This document shows, one piece after another, positions 1 to 10,344 of a stretch of DNA of 64,000 nucleotides. The position numbers and the translations under genes are program-made. How positions within the stretch are numbered: the stretch's first letter is position 1; each line of letters starts with the position of its first letter. This stretch comes from Mycobacterium rhizamassiliense (GTDB taxonomy: Bacteria > Actinomycetota > Actinomycetes > Mycobacteriales > Mycobacteriaceae): assembly GCF_900157375.1 (NCBI RefSeq), contig NZ_LT721901.1:5774970-5838969 (forward strand). Direction: 5' to 3'. The notes beneath the pieces are model-generated. The model made no database searches and was not told the origin of the DNA. It saw only the letters and a program-made list of their open reading frames with translations.

Positions 1-3000
1 ACGCTCAACCATCACCGGCCCCGACAGCCTAAGTTCGCCACCGTGGCCGCCGTCGACCGCGCCCAGGCCGTCGCGGGTCTGCGCGCGCTGGGCGCCGGCG
101 AGCCCGCCGCGGGCGTGGTGGGCTGCCCCGAGGCCTCCGTAGGGCCCGGCACGGTATTCGTCTATTCGGGCCGCGGATCGCAGTGGGCCGGAATGGGGCG
201 CCAGCTGCTGGCCGACGAGCCCGCGTTCGCCGCGGCCATCACCGAACTCGAGCCGGTTTTCGTTGCGGAGGCTGGGTTTTCGCTGCGCGACGTGATCGCG
301 GGCGGCAAGGAACTGGTCGGCATCGAGCAGATCCAGCTGGGCGTGATCGGCATGCAGCTGGCGCTGACCGCGCTGTGGCGCTCGCACGGGATCACCCCGG
401 ACCTGGTCATCGGGCATTCGATGGGCGAGGTGGCGGCCGCGGTGGTGGCCGGCGCGCTGACTCCCGCCGAGGGGCTGCGGATCACGGCCATCCGCTCGCG
501 GCTGATGGCGCCGCTGTCGGGGCAGGGCACCATGGCGATGCTCGAACTCGACGCCGCCGCCACCGAGGAGCTGATCGCGGATTACCCCGAGGTCACCCTC
601 GGGATCTATGCCTCACCGCGCCAGACGGTCATCTCGGGCCCCCCGGAGCAGATCGACGCCCTCATCGAGAAGGTGCGCGGGCAGGAGCGCCTCGCCGGCC
701 GCGTCAATATCGAAGTGGCCCCGCACAATCCGGCGATGGACGCGCTGCAGCCGCAGATGCGCGCGGAGCTGGCCGACCTGGTGCCGCGGCAGCCGACCAT
801 CCCGATCATCTCCACCACCTACGCCGATCTCGACGCGAAGCCGGTCTTCGACGCCGAGCACTGGGCCACCAACATGCGCAACCCGGTCCGCTTCCAGCAG
901 GCCATCACTGCCGCGGGCGCCGCACACCACACCTTCGTCGAGGTCAGCCCGCACCCGCTGCTGACCCATGCCATCAGCGAGACGCTGGCCGCGAGTGATA
1001 ACGACGGTCCTCTCAGCATCGGCACGTTGCAGCGCGACGCGCACGACACCCTGACCTTCCGCACCAACCTCAACGCCGCGCACACCACGCGCCCGCCCGA
1101 GTCCGCGCACACCTGCGGCCCACACCCCGTGCTGCCGACCACCCCCTGGCTGCACACGTCGCACTGGTTCACTCCCAGCACGACGTCACACCACGCGCCA
1201 AACACGCACCCGCTGCTGGGCTTCGGTGTCACCGACCCGACCAACGGCACCCGCGTCTGGGAGGCCGAACTCAGCCCCGAGCTGCTGTGGCTCGGCGATC
1301 ACGTGATCGACGACCTCTGCGTGCTGCCCGGCGCCGCCTACGCCGACGTCGCGCTGGCCGCGGCGACGGAGGCGTTCGCGGGAACCGAAGGGCAGCCGTG
1401 GACGATCCGCGAGCTGAGCCTGCATCAGATGCTGCAGGTGACCGACGGCACGGTTCTGGTCACGACGCTCACCGGCGGCGAGCACAGCTGCCAGATCGAA
1501 ATGCGCACCCACGGCGCCAACTCCGGCTGGATCAAGCACGCCACGGCGACGGTGGCGCGCGAGACCTCGTCCGAGGTCCCGGTGGCCCGGCCCGGCGACA
1601 CCAAAGATGGTGCGGCCGAACTCAACCCCGACGACCTCTACCAGCGGCTGCGCGACGCCGGGCAGCAACACGGGCCGGCGTTCCGCGGCATCACCGGCCT
1701 GCACGTCGCCGCGTCCGGCGCCGCCCGGGCCGACGTGCAGCTTCCCTCGTCGGCCAAGGCCGGCTCCCGCAACTTCGTGCTGCACCCGGTGATGATGGAC
1801 ATCGCCGTGCAGGCGCTCGGCGCCACCCGGGCCGCGACCGACCTGGCCGGCGGCCAGAGCGCCCGCCAAACCCTGGTGCTACCAATCCGTTTCGCGGGCG
1901 TGCATGTGTACGGCGACGTTGCCGACGGCGTGTGCTCGGTCGGCACGCTGACCGAGACCGACAGCCCGGACCGGCTGCGCGGCCACGTCGAGCTGACCGA
2001 CGCGCAGGGCCGGCCGCTGCTGGTGATCGACGAAGTCGAGATGGCGGTGCTCGGATCCGCCGCGGGCGCAGCCGAACTCAACGACCAGCTGCTCGCCCTC
2101 GCGTGGGAGCCCGCACCGCTGGACAAGCCCGCCGCCAGCCTCGCCGGCGTCCTGTTGATCGGCGAGGCCGCCGCGGACGACCCCCTGCTGCCCGGCCTGC
2201 GGTCATCGCTGGGCGATGGCGTCGGCACGGTCGAGGTGGTGTCGCCGACCGACGCGGCGGCGCTGCGCGCGGCGATCGCCCGCACCGATATCGCGTGGGA
2301 CGGCATCGTCGTGCTCTCCCCGTCACAGACCGTCGACGAATCGCAGACCGACGCGGCGCAACTCGACCTGGCGTTGTCGCGCACGCTGTTGATCGCGGAG
2401 ATCGCGAAGGCGGTGACGCGCAGGGGCGCCCGCAACAGCCCGCGGCTGTGGATCGTCACCCGCGGCGCCCAGCAGGTCGGCGCCGACGAGCGAGTCACGT
2501 TGACCCAGACCGGCCTTCGCGGCATCGCGCGGGTGCTGACCTTCGAGCATCCCGAACTGAAGGCCACCACGGTCGACGTCGAGGCCGACGGCACCGCCTC
2601 GCTGGCCGCGCTGACCCAAGAATTGCTGGCCGGCTCCGACGCCGACGAGATCGCGTTGCGCGACGGGCAGCGATACCTCAACCGGCTGTTGCCCGCCCCC
2701 ATCACGTCGGCCGGCGGGCTCGCCGGCGAAACGCGCCACACCGTCGTGGATCTCGACGCGGGCGGCGCGGTCCGGCTGTCGATCGACGAGCCCGGGCGCC
2801 TGGACGCGTTGCGCCTGCACGCGGTGAAGCGGGTCCCGCCGAAGGCCGATGAGGTCGAGGTCCGCATTGCCGCCGCCGGCCTCAACTTCAGCGACGTGCT
2901 CAAGGCGATGGGCATCTACCCCACCCTCGACGGCGCCCCGCCGATCGTCGGTGGCGAATGCGCCGGCGTCGTCACCGCCGTCGGCAGCGACGTCGACTCC

Positions 3001-4965
3001 CTTCGGGTCGGGCAGCGCGTCATCGCCATCGGCCCGGGCACTTTCGGCTCGCACCTGACGACGCTGGCCGACCTGGTCACGCCGATCCCCGACACGCTGG
3101 GAGATCCCGAGGCCGCCGCGTCCGGCATCGCGTACCTGACCGCGTGGCATTCGCTGTGCGAGGTCGGACGCCTGGCGCCCGGCGAACGGGTGCTCATCCA
3201 CTCCGCGACCGGCGGTGTCGGCGTGGCCGCGATGGCGATCGCCAAGATGGTCGGCGCCCGCATCTACACCACGGCCGGCTCGGATGCCAAGCGCGACATG
3301 CTCGCCGAGCTCGGCGTCGAATACGTCGGCAATTCCCGGACCGTCGACTTCGCCGACGAGATCCTCGCGGCCACCGATGGCTACGGCGTCGACGTCATCC
3401 TCAATTCGCTTCCCGACGACGCGATCCAGCGCGGGGTCGACATCCTCGCCCCCGGTGGCCGCTTCATCGAGCTCGGCAAGAAGGACGTCTACGCCAACGC
3501 CACCCTGGGATTGGCGGCGCTGACCCGGAGCGCCTCCTTCTCCGTCGTCGACCTCGACCTGAACCTCAAGCTGCAGCCCGCTCGTTATCGCACGATGCTG
3601 ACCGAGATCCTCGGACACGTCGCCGCCGGCACCCTGCAGGTGCTTCCCGTCACCACCTTCACCCTCGACGCCGCGGGCGACGCCTTCGCGCTGATGGCAT
3701 CCGGCCGGCACACCGGCAAGATCGCGGTCTCGATTCCGCAGGGCGGCAGCGTCGACGCGATAGCGGCCGCACCGCCACAGCCACTGGTCAGCCCGGACGG
3801 CGGCTACCTCATCGTGGGCGGCATGGGGGGCCTCGGCCTGGTCGTCGCGCAATGGCTGGTGCGCGAGGGCGCGGGATTGGTTGTGCTGAACGGTCGTTCG
3901 GCCCCCGGCGCCGACGTGACGGCGGCGGTGGCGGAGATGCAGGCCGCCGGCAGCCGGGTCGAGGTGGTCACCGGCGACATCGCCGAACCCGGCACGGCGG
4001 ATCGGCTCGTGCAGGCCGTCGAAGCCGCCGGTTTCCGGGTGGCGGGCGTGCTGCACAGCGCGATGGTCCTCGACGACGAGATCGTGCTCAACATCACGGA
4101 TGCGGCCGCGCGGCGCGTGTTCACCCCGAAGGTCACCGGCAGCTGGATGCTGCATCGGGCCACCTCGCACCTGGACGTCGACTGGTGGCTCACGTTCTCG
4201 TCGGCGTCTTCGCTGCTGGGCACGCCCGGCCAGGGCACCTACGCCGCCGCCAACTCCTGGGTCGACGGGCTGGTCTCCTACCGGCGCTCGCGTGGGCTGC
4301 CCGCCGTCGGAATCAACTGGGGCCCATGGGCGGAGGTGGGCCGCGCCCAGTTCTTCGCCGACCTGGGCGTCTCGCTGATCACGGTCGATGAGGGGCTGGC
4401 GGCGATGCAGCGCGTGCTGTCCGCCGACCGCGGCCGCACCGGCGTGATCCACCTCGACGCGCGGCAGTGGTTCCAATCCTTTCCCGCCGCGGGCGGTTCG
4501 TCGTTGTTCGCGAAGTTGCACGACTCGACGAAGTCGGAGCGGCGCGGCGGCGGCGCTATTCGTGCGGAGCTGGACGCGACCGACCCCGCCGAGCGACCGG
4601 GCCGGCTCGCGGCCGCGATCGCCGACGAGATCCGGGCGGTGCTGCGCTCGACCGAGCCGATCGGCCACGACCGGCCCATGGAATCGCTTGGCCTGGACTC
4701 CCTGATGGCCCTCGAGCTGCGCAACCGGCTGGAGGCGAGCCTGGGCACGACGTTGCCGGCAGCTCTGGTCTGGGCATACCCGACGATCCAGGATCTCGCG
4801 GGTGCCATGTGCGAACGCCTGGGCTACGCAACGCTTTCCGATCTTTCTGAGGCCGAGCAGGCAGCGGAGAGCGTCGAGGACGAGCTATCCGATGAGGAAA
4901 TGGAATTGCTCTCCGACCTCGTTGCGGCGAGTGAACTGGAGACGGCGACCGGGGGCAGTGAGTAA
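1..4965 (+). CDS. ppsC: PpsC, phthiocerol-type modular polyketide synthase (5' truncated)
   Basis: Type I polyketide synthase module that in the DIM pathway adds one malonyl unit and fully reduces it. The frame is open from base 1, so the KS and the true start lie outside the window. In-window residues: acyltransferase about 44-330 with GHSMGE (Ser near 139), dehydratase about 400-690, enoyl reductase about 930-1250 with a nucleotide-binding motif (SATGGVGVAA), ketoreductase about 1265-1495 with GTYAAANSW, carrier protein about 1535-1607 with LGLDSLMAL (Ser near 1567). AT-DH-ER-KR-ACP is the PpsC order; PpsD lacks the ER. The AT carries VAPH where methylmalonyl-type ATs here have VASH, in keeping with malonyl use. 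Its first motif reads GRGSQ rather than GQGSQ. The stop overlaps the ppsD start by one base, so translation is probably coupled. Confidence 0.93.
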   Translation, partial: TLNHHRPRQPKFATVAAVDRAQAVAGLRALGAGEPAAGVVGCPEASVGPGTVFVYSGRGSQWAGMGRQLLADEPAFAAAITELEPVFVAEAGFSLRDVIAGGKELVGIEQIQLGVIGMQLALTALWRSHGITPDLVIGHSMGEVAAAVVAGALTPAEGLRITAIRSRLMAPLSGQGTMAMLELDAAATEELIADYPEVTLGIYASPRQTVISGPPEQIDALIEKVRGQERLAGRVNIEVAPHNPAMDALQPQMRAELADLVPRQPTIPIISTTYADLDAKPVFDAEHWATNMRNPVRFQQAITAAGAAHHTFVEVSPHPLLTHAISETLAASDNDGPLSIGTLQRDAHDTLTFRTNLNAAHTTRPPESAHTCGPHPVLPTTPWLHTSHWFTPSTTSHHAPNTHPLLGFGVTDPTNGTRVWEAELSPELLWLGDHVIDDLCVLPGAAYADVALAAATEAFAGTEGQPWTIRELSLHQMLQVTDGTVLVTTLTGGEHSCQIEMRTHGANSGWIKHATATVARETSSEVPVARPGDTKDGAAELNPDDLYQRLRDAGQQHGPAFRGITGLHVAASGAARADVQLPSSAKAGSRNFVLHPVMMDIAVQALGATRAATDLAGGQSARQTLVLPIRFAGVHVYGDVADGVCSVGTLTETDSPDRLRGHVELTDAQGRPLLVIDEVEMAVLGSAAGAAELNDQLLALAWEPAPLDKPAASLAGVLLIGEAAADDPLLPGLRSSLGDGVGTVEVVSPTDAAALRAAIARTDIAWDGIVVLSPSQTVDESQTDAAQLDLALSRTLLIAEIAKAVTRRGARNSPRLWIVTRGAQQVGADERVTLTQTGLRGIARVLTFEHPELKATTVDVEADGTASLAALTQELLAGSDADEIALRDGQRYLNRLLPAPITSAGGLAGETRHTVVDLDAGGAVRLSIDEPGRLDALRLHAVKRVPPKADEVEVRIAAAGLNFSDVLKAMGIYPTLDGAPPIVGGECAGVVTAVGSDVDSLRVGQRVIAIGPGTFGSHLTTLADLVTPIPDTLGDPEAAASGIAYLTAWHSLCEVGRLAPGERVLIHSATGGVGVAAMAIAKMVGARIYTTAGSDAKRDMLAELGVEYVGNSRTVDFADEILAATDGYGVDVILNSLPDDAIQRGVDILAPGGRFIELGKKDVYANATLGLAALTRSASFSVVDLDLNLKLQPARYRTMLTEILGHVAAGTLQVLPVTTFTLDAAGDAFALMASGRHTGKIAVSIPQGGSVDAIAAAPPQPLVSPDGGYLIVGGMGGLGLVVAQWLVREGAGLVVLNGRSAPGADVTAAVAEMQAAGSRVEVVTGDIAEPGTADRLVQAVEAAGFRVAGVLHSAMVLDDEIVLNITDAAARRVFTPKVTGSWMLHRATSHLDVDWWLTFSSASSLLGTPGQGTYAAANSWVDGLVSYRRSRGLPAVGINWGPWAEVGRAQFFADLGVSLITVDEGLAAMQRVLSADRGRTGVIHLDARQWFQSFPAAGGSSLFAKLHDSTKSERRGGGAIRAELDATDPAERPGRLAAAIADEIRAVLRSTEPIGHDRPMESLGLDSLMALELRNRLEASLGTTLPAALVWAYPTIQDLAGAMCERLGYATLSDLSEAEQAAESVEDELSDEEMELLSDLVAASELETATGGSE

Positions 4966-7900
4966 TGACAAGTCTTGCCGAACGCGCGGCACAGATGTCA
5001 CCGAAGGCGCGCGAGGTCCTCGCGCGTGAGCTGGTGCGCGCCGGTACGGCCTTCCCCACCGAGGTCGCCGAACCCATCGCGGTGGTCGGCATCGGCTGCC
5101 GGCTGCCCGGGAATGTGACTGGGCCGGAAAGCTTTTGGCAGCTGCTGGTCGACGGTCGCGACGCCGTCGGCGACGTCCCGGCCGACCGGTGGGACGGCGA
5201 CGCGTTCTACGACCCCGATCCGCAGGCACCCGGGCGGATGACGACGAAGTGGGGGGGCTTCCTCGACGACGTCGCGGGCTTCGACGCCGATTTCTTCGGC
5301 ATCACCCCGCGCGAGGCCGTCGCGATGGACCCGCAGCAGCGCATCCTGCTCGAGGTCGCGTGGGAGGCGCTCGAACACGCAGGCGTGGCACCGGATTCGC
5401 TGAACGGCAGCCGAACCTCCGCGATCATGGGCGTGTCCGCGTGGGACTACACGATCCTCAACCTCGAGCGCAACGCCGAGATCGACGCCTACATGAGCAC
5501 CGGGAACCCGCACAGCGCCGCGGTGGGCCGCATCTCGTACCTGCTGGGGCTGCGCGGCCCGGCGGTGGCCGTGGACACCGCATGCTCGTCGTCGCTGGTC
5601 GCCATCCACCTGGCCTGCCAGAACCTGCGCCTGCGGGAAAGCGACGTGGCACTGGCCGGCGGCGTGCACCTGTCGCTGTCGCCGTTCACCAGCATCGCGC
5701 TGTCCAAGTGGTCGGCCCTGTCGCCGACGGGCCGGTGCAAGACGTTCGACGCCCTGGCCGACGGGTTCGTGCGCGGCGAGGGCTGCGGGGTGGTGGTGCT
5801 CAAGCGGCTGGCCGACGCCATGGCCGACGGCGACCGGGTGCTGGGCGTGGTCCGCGGCTCGGCGATCAACCAGGACGGCCGCTCCAATGGCATGACCGCC
5901 CCCAACGCGGCCGCGCAGCGCGACGTCATCACCACCGCGCTGCGGATGGCCGATGCCACGGCGGACAGCGTGAACTACATCGAAACCCACGGCACCGGAA
6001 CGATTTTGGGCGACCCAATCGAGTTCGAGGCGCTGGCGGCCACCTACGGCGGCGGCGACGGCCGCTGCGCGCTGGGATCGGTCAAAACCAACATCGGCCA
6101 CCTGGAGGCCTCCGCCGGCGTCACCGGCTTCATCAAGGCCGTCCTGTCGGTGGACCGCGCCTACGTCCCGCCCAACCTGCACTTCACCCGGTGGAATCCC
6201 GCCATCGACCCGTCGGGGACCCGGCTGTTCGTGCCTACCGAGGGCACCGCGTGGCCCGCGGACGGACCCCGCCGGGCCGCGGTGTCGTCCTTCGGCCTCA
6301 GCGGCACCAACGCGCACGTGGTGATCGAGCAGGCACCGGCGCCGGCCGCACCGGTCACGCCCCCGCTCACGCCGGTGGTATCCACGCTGGTGGTGTCGGG
6401 CAAGACGCCGCAGCGGCTGGCGGCGAGCGCCGCGGCGCTGGCCGACTGGCTCGCCGGCCCCGGGGCCGCGGTGCCGCTCGCCGACACCGCGCACACCCTG
6501 AATCACCGCCGCGCCCGGCACAATTGGCGGGGCACCGTCGTCGCGCGCGACCACGCCGCCGCCGCCGCGGGACTGCGGGCCATGGCCACCGGCGCCCCGG
6601 CACCCGGCGTGGTGGGCGCAGCCGAGGCCAGCAGCGGACCCGGCACCGTGTTCGTCTACTCCGGTCAGGGCGCGCAATGGGCCGGCATGGGTCGCCGCCT
6701 GATGACCGACGAGCCCGCCTTCGCCGCCGCCGTCGACGAACTGGAGCCCGAATTCGTTGCGCAGACCGGCTTTTCGCTGCGCCAGACGCTGACCGACGGT
6801 AGCCCGGTCACCGGAATCGACAAGATCCAGCCGCTGTTGGTGGCCGTCCAGCTGGCGCTGACCGCGCTGTGGCGCCACTACGGCGTGACCCCCGACGCGG
6901 TCATCGGTCACTCGATGGGCGAGGTGTCGGCGGCCGTGGTGTCCGGCGCCCTGACCCCGGCCGAGGGGCTGCGGGTGATCGCCACCCGCTCCAAGCTGAT
7001 GGCGCAGCTGTCCGGCCAGGGCGCGATGGCCCTGCTCGAACTCGACGCCCCGGCCGTCGAGGCGCTGATCACCGACCACCCCCAGGTCACGCTCGCGGTG
7101 CACTCGTCGCCGAGCCAATCGGTGATCGCGGGCCCGCCCGACCAGGTGGACGCCGTCATCGCGGAGCTGGCCGCCCGCAACCTGCTGGCCCGCCGCATCG
7201 AGGTCGACGTGGCCTCGCATCACCCGATCATCGACCCGATACTGCCCGAATTGCGTTCGGCGCTAGCCGGTTTGGCGCCCAAGGCGGCGACCATCCCGAT
7301 GATCACCACCGCGACCGAGGACCCCGCACCGGTGCTGGACGCCGACTACTGGGCCGCCAACCTGCGCAACCCGGTGCGCTTCCACCAAGCCATCACTGCG
7401 GCCGGCGCCGAGCACCACACCTTCATCGAGATCAGCCCCCACCCGCTGCTCACCCACGCCATCACCGACATCCTGGGCGAGGGCAACACCCGCACGCTGG
7501 GCACGCTGTCGCGCGACACCGACGACACCGTCACCTTCCACGCGCAGCTCGCCGCAGTCGGGCGCGTCGCGCCGAACACCACCGACGGCCGGCTGGCCGA
7601 CGTGCCGGTAACTCCTTGGCAGCACACCCATTTCTGGGTGGCCGATCGGTCCGCCATCTCCGACTCGGTGGCCAGCCACCCCCTGCTCGGTATGCATATC
7701 GAAGTGCCGTCCAGCCGGGACCACGTCTGGCAGGCCGACGTCGGCACCGAGGTCTCCCCCTGGCTCGCCGACCACAAGGTTTTCGGCCAGCCCACCATGC
7801 CGGGGGCCGGGTTCACCGAGATCGCCCTGGCCGCGGCCAGCGAGGCGCTAGGCGTGCCCATGCACGCGCTGTCGATCAACCAGCTCGAGGTCGAGCAGAT

Positions 7901-10340
7901 GCTGACTTTGAACGACCACACCCAGCTGACCACCCAGCTGACCCGCGGCGCCGACGACAAGATCCGCATCGAAATCTATTCGCGCTCAACGGGTAACGAC
8001 TGGACCCGGCACGCCACGGCCAGGGCCGAGGCGCGGACCTCGGAACCCGCACCCGAGCGGCCCGCCCTGCTCGCCGAGAGCGGCGGAACCCCGATCGACC
8101 CGGCCGACGTCTACAGCGGGCTGCGCCAGGCCGGCCAATACCACGGTCCCGCGTTCGCGGCCCTGACGGCGATCCACCGGCTCCCCGGCGGGTCCGTCGA
8201 AACCGAGATCGTGCTGCCCGACGAGTCGCCCCGGCATGCCGAGTTCCGGCTGCACCCGGTCATGCTGGACGCGGCCCTGCAGAGCCTGGCCGCCGCCCTC
8301 CCCGACGACGAACTCGCCGGATCCACCGAGGCCAGTTACCTTCCGGTCTCCTTCGACTCGGTGCGGGTGTACGGCAACCCGGGCCGGCGCGCGCGGTGCC
8401 GCGCCCAGCTGTCCGGTCTCGACGAGGGCGGCGCGGGCAAGCTCGGCAGGATCGTCCTGACCGACGACGCCGGCGTCGTCACCGCCGAGATCAACGACAT
8501 CTACGTGCGGCGCGTCGAACGGCGCAGCGTGCCACTTCCCTTGGAGCAGAAGGTGTTCGACACCGCCTGGCTCCCGCGGCCCGTCGCCGGCGGGCGGCCG
8601 GACACCCCCGGCAGCTGGCTGGTGCTCACCGATGGGCAGCCTCCGGAGGCCGACCAGTTCGTCGCGGGGTGGCGCTCCCCCGAACACCGGGTGGTCACCG
8701 CCGACCTGCACGACGAGTCCGCGATGCTCGCCGCCTTCGACGAAGCCACCGGCGACCCCGAACACCCGCCGGTCGGCATCGTCGTCCTCGTCGCGGCCAA
8801 CCCGGACGTGACCGAGGGCGGCGTCGAGCGGGCGCGGGACCTGATGTGGGCGGTGTCCACCGTCATCCGTGCGGTCGTCGGCGGCTGGCATGGCGAATCG
8901 CCGCGGCTGTGGCTGGTCAGCAGGGGCGGCCTGACCCTGGGCGGCGAGCCCGGCCAGCCCGGGATCGGCGCGCTCAAGGGTCTGGTGCGGGTCCTGGCCT
9001 ACGAACACCCGGAGCTGCGCACCACGCTGGTCGACCTCGACCTCGACGTCAGCGCCGAGCCGGTGGCCGCGCTGAATGCCGAACTGCGGGCACCGGTTTC
9101 GGACGTCATCGACGACGTGGTCGCCTGGCGTGGCGGGCAGCGCCACGTCGAGCGGCTGTCGCGCGCCACGATCGGCGAGCCCACCCGCGAGGCGGTCCGC
9201 GCTGGAGCGTCCTACATCATCACCGGCGGCCTCGGCGGCCTCGGGTTGGTGGTCGCGCGCTGGCTGGCGGACAGCGGCGCGGGCCGCATCGTCCTCAACG
9301 GCCGCAGCGAACCCTCCGAGGAGCAGCGCGCCGTCCTCTCCGAACTGGAGCGCAAGACCGAAATCGTGGTGGTCTCGGGCGATGTCGCGACCGAGGGCAT
9401 CGCGGACGCGCTAGTGGCGGCAGCAGGCGAGTCGAACCTGCGCGGCATCCTGCACGCGGCGGCGGTGCTCGACGACAGCCTGCTGTTTTCGATGACCAAG
9501 GACAGCGTGGACCGGGTGTGGGCGCCCAAGGTCACCGGGGCCCTGCGGATGCACCGGGCCAGCGCTCATTGCGAATTGGACTGGTGGCTCGGGTTTTCCT
9601 CGACGGCATCGCTGCTGGGCGGCCCGGGACAGACGTCGTACGCGTGCGCGAGCGCATGGCTGGACGCCCTGGTCGATTGGCGGCGCGCCTCGGGATTGCC
9701 GGCCACGGTGATCAACTGGGGCCCGTGGGCCGAGGTCGGTCTCGCGCGCGCGCTGACCGGCGGCCCGCTGGATCCGATCACCCCGGCCGAGGGCGCCGCG
9801 GCGCTGCAACCGTTGCTGGCCATCGACCGCGGCCACACCGGTGTCGCGCGGCTACGGCCCGACCGGGCGCTGATCGCCTTCCCCGAAATCCGCAGCCTGG
9901 GCTACTTCACCAGCGTGGTCGAAGAACTCGACGCCGCAGGCGACGGCGGCGACTGGCCCGGGCCCGAGGCGCTGGCCGGGCTGGAGCCCGGCGAGGCGCA
10001 GGCGCTGATCACCGACCGGCTGCGGGCCCGCATCGCCGCCGTGATGGGCTACGCCGACAAATCGACGGTCGACGCCGGCGTGCCGCTGATCGAACTCGGG
10101 ATGGATTCCCTGATGGCGGTGCGCATCCGCAACACCGCCCGCGCGGACTTCGGGGCCGAACCACCGGTGGCGCTGCTGCTGCAGGGCGCATCACTGCACG
10201 ACGTGACGACCGAACTGGTGCGCCAACTCGGCATCGGCGGGCAGACACAGGCAGTCCAGGCCGAGGATGCGGTTCGCGACCGGGCACAGCAGCGCGCGGC
10301 GGCGCGCCAACAAGCCGCGATGCGGCGAAAGCGAGGATAG
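4965..10340 (+). CDS. ppsD: PpsD, phthiocerol-type modular polyketide synthase
   Basis: 1791-residue polyketide synthase with KS (about 35-460, TACSSS with Cys near 207), AT (about 560-835, GHSMGE near 648), DH (about 900-1185, [14 protein letters not shown]), KR (about 1415-1645, ITGGLGGLG and TSYACASAW) and ACP (about 1682-1760, LGMDSLMAV). There is no enoyl reductase, as known for PpsD, whose product is reduced by a separate trans-acting enzyme; a candidate lies at 18702-19952. The AT has the VASH motif linked to methylmalonyl-CoA, which fits the methyl branch this module introduces. The ATG shares its first base with the ppsC stop. The length is close to that remembered for M. tuberculosis PpsD. 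Confidence 0.95.
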   Translation: MTSLAERAAQMSPKAREVLARELVRAGTAFPTEVAEPIAVVGIGCRLPGNVTGPESFWQLLVDGRDAVGDVPADRWDGDAFYDPDPQAPGRMTTKWGGFLDDVAGFDADFFGITPREAVAMDPQQRILLEVAWEALEHAGVAPDSLNGSRTSAIMGVSAWDYTILNLERNAEIDAYMSTGNPHSAAVGRISYLLGLRGPAVAVDTACSSSLVAIHLACQNLRLRESDVALAGGVHLSLSPFTSIALSKWSALSPTGRCKTFDALADGFVRGEGCGVVVLKRLADAMADGDRVLGVVRGSAINQDGRSNGMTAPNAAAQRDVITTALRMADATADSVNYIETHGTGTILGDPIEFEALAATYGGGDGRCALGSVKTNIGHLEASAGVTGFIKAVLSVDRAYVPPNLHFTRWNPAIDPSGTRLFVPTEGTAWPADGPRRAAVSSFGLSGTNAHVVIEQAPAPAAPVTPPLTPVVSTLVVSGKTPQRLAASAAALADWLAGPGAAVPLADTAHTLNHRRARHNWRGTVVARDHAAAAAGLRAMATGAPAPGVVGAAEASSGPGTVFVYSGQGAQWAGMGRRLMTDEPAFAAAVDELEPEFVAQTGFSLRQTLTDGSPVTGIDKIQPLLVAVQLALTALWRHYGVTPDAVIGHSMGEVSAAVVSGALTPAEGLRVIATRSKLMAQLSGQGAMALLELDAPAVEALITDHPQVTLAVHSSPSQSVIAGPPDQVDAVIAELAARNLLARRIEVDVASHHPIIDPILPELRSALAGLAPKAATIPMITTATEDPAPVLDADYWAANLRNPVRFHQAITAAGAEHHTFIEISPHPLLTHAITDILGEGNTRTLGTLSRDTDDTVTFHAQLAAVGRVAPNTTDGRLADVPVTPWQHTHFWVADRSAISDSVASHPLLGMHIEVPSSRDHVWQADVGTEVSPWLADHKVFGQPTMPGAGFTEIALAAASEALGVPMHALSINQLEVEQMLTLNDHTQLTTQLTRGADDKIRIEIYSRSTGNDWTRHATARAEARTSEPAPERPALLAESGGTPIDPADVYSGLRQAGQYHGPAFAALTAIHRLPGGSVETEIVLPDESPRHAEFRLHPVMLDAALQSLAAALPDDELAGSTEASYLPVSFDSVRVYGNPGRRARCRAQLSGLDEGGAGKLGRIVLTDDAGVVTAEINDIYVRRVERRSVPLPLEQKVFDTAWLPRPVAGGRPDTPGSWLVLTDGQPPEADQFVAGWRSPEHRVVTADLHDESAMLAAFDEATGDPEHPPVGIVVLVAANPDVTEGGVERARDLMWAVSTVIRAVVGGWHGESPRLWLVSRGGLTLGGEPGQPGIGALKGLVRVLAYEHPELRTTLVDLDLDVSAEPVAALNAELRAPVSDVIDDVVAWRGGQRHVERLSRATIGEPTREAVRAGASYIITGGLGGLGLVVARWLADSGAGRIVLNGRSEPSEEQRAVLSELERKTEIVVVSGDVATEGIADALVAAAGESNLRGILHAAAVLDDSLLFSMTKDSVDRVWAPKVTGALRMHRASAHCELDWWLGFSSTASLLGGPGQTSYACASAWLDALVDWRRASGLPATVINWGPWAEVGLARALTGGPLDPITPAEGAAALQPLLAIDRGHTGVARLRPDRALIAFPEIRSLGYFTSVVEELDAAGDGGDWPGPEALAGLEPGEAQALITDRLRARIAAVMGYADKSTVDAGVPLIELGMDSLMAVRIRNTARADFGAEPPVALLLQGASLHDVTTELVRQLGIGGQTQAVQAEDAVRDRAQQRAAARQQAAMRRKRG

Positions 10341-10344
10341 CAAG

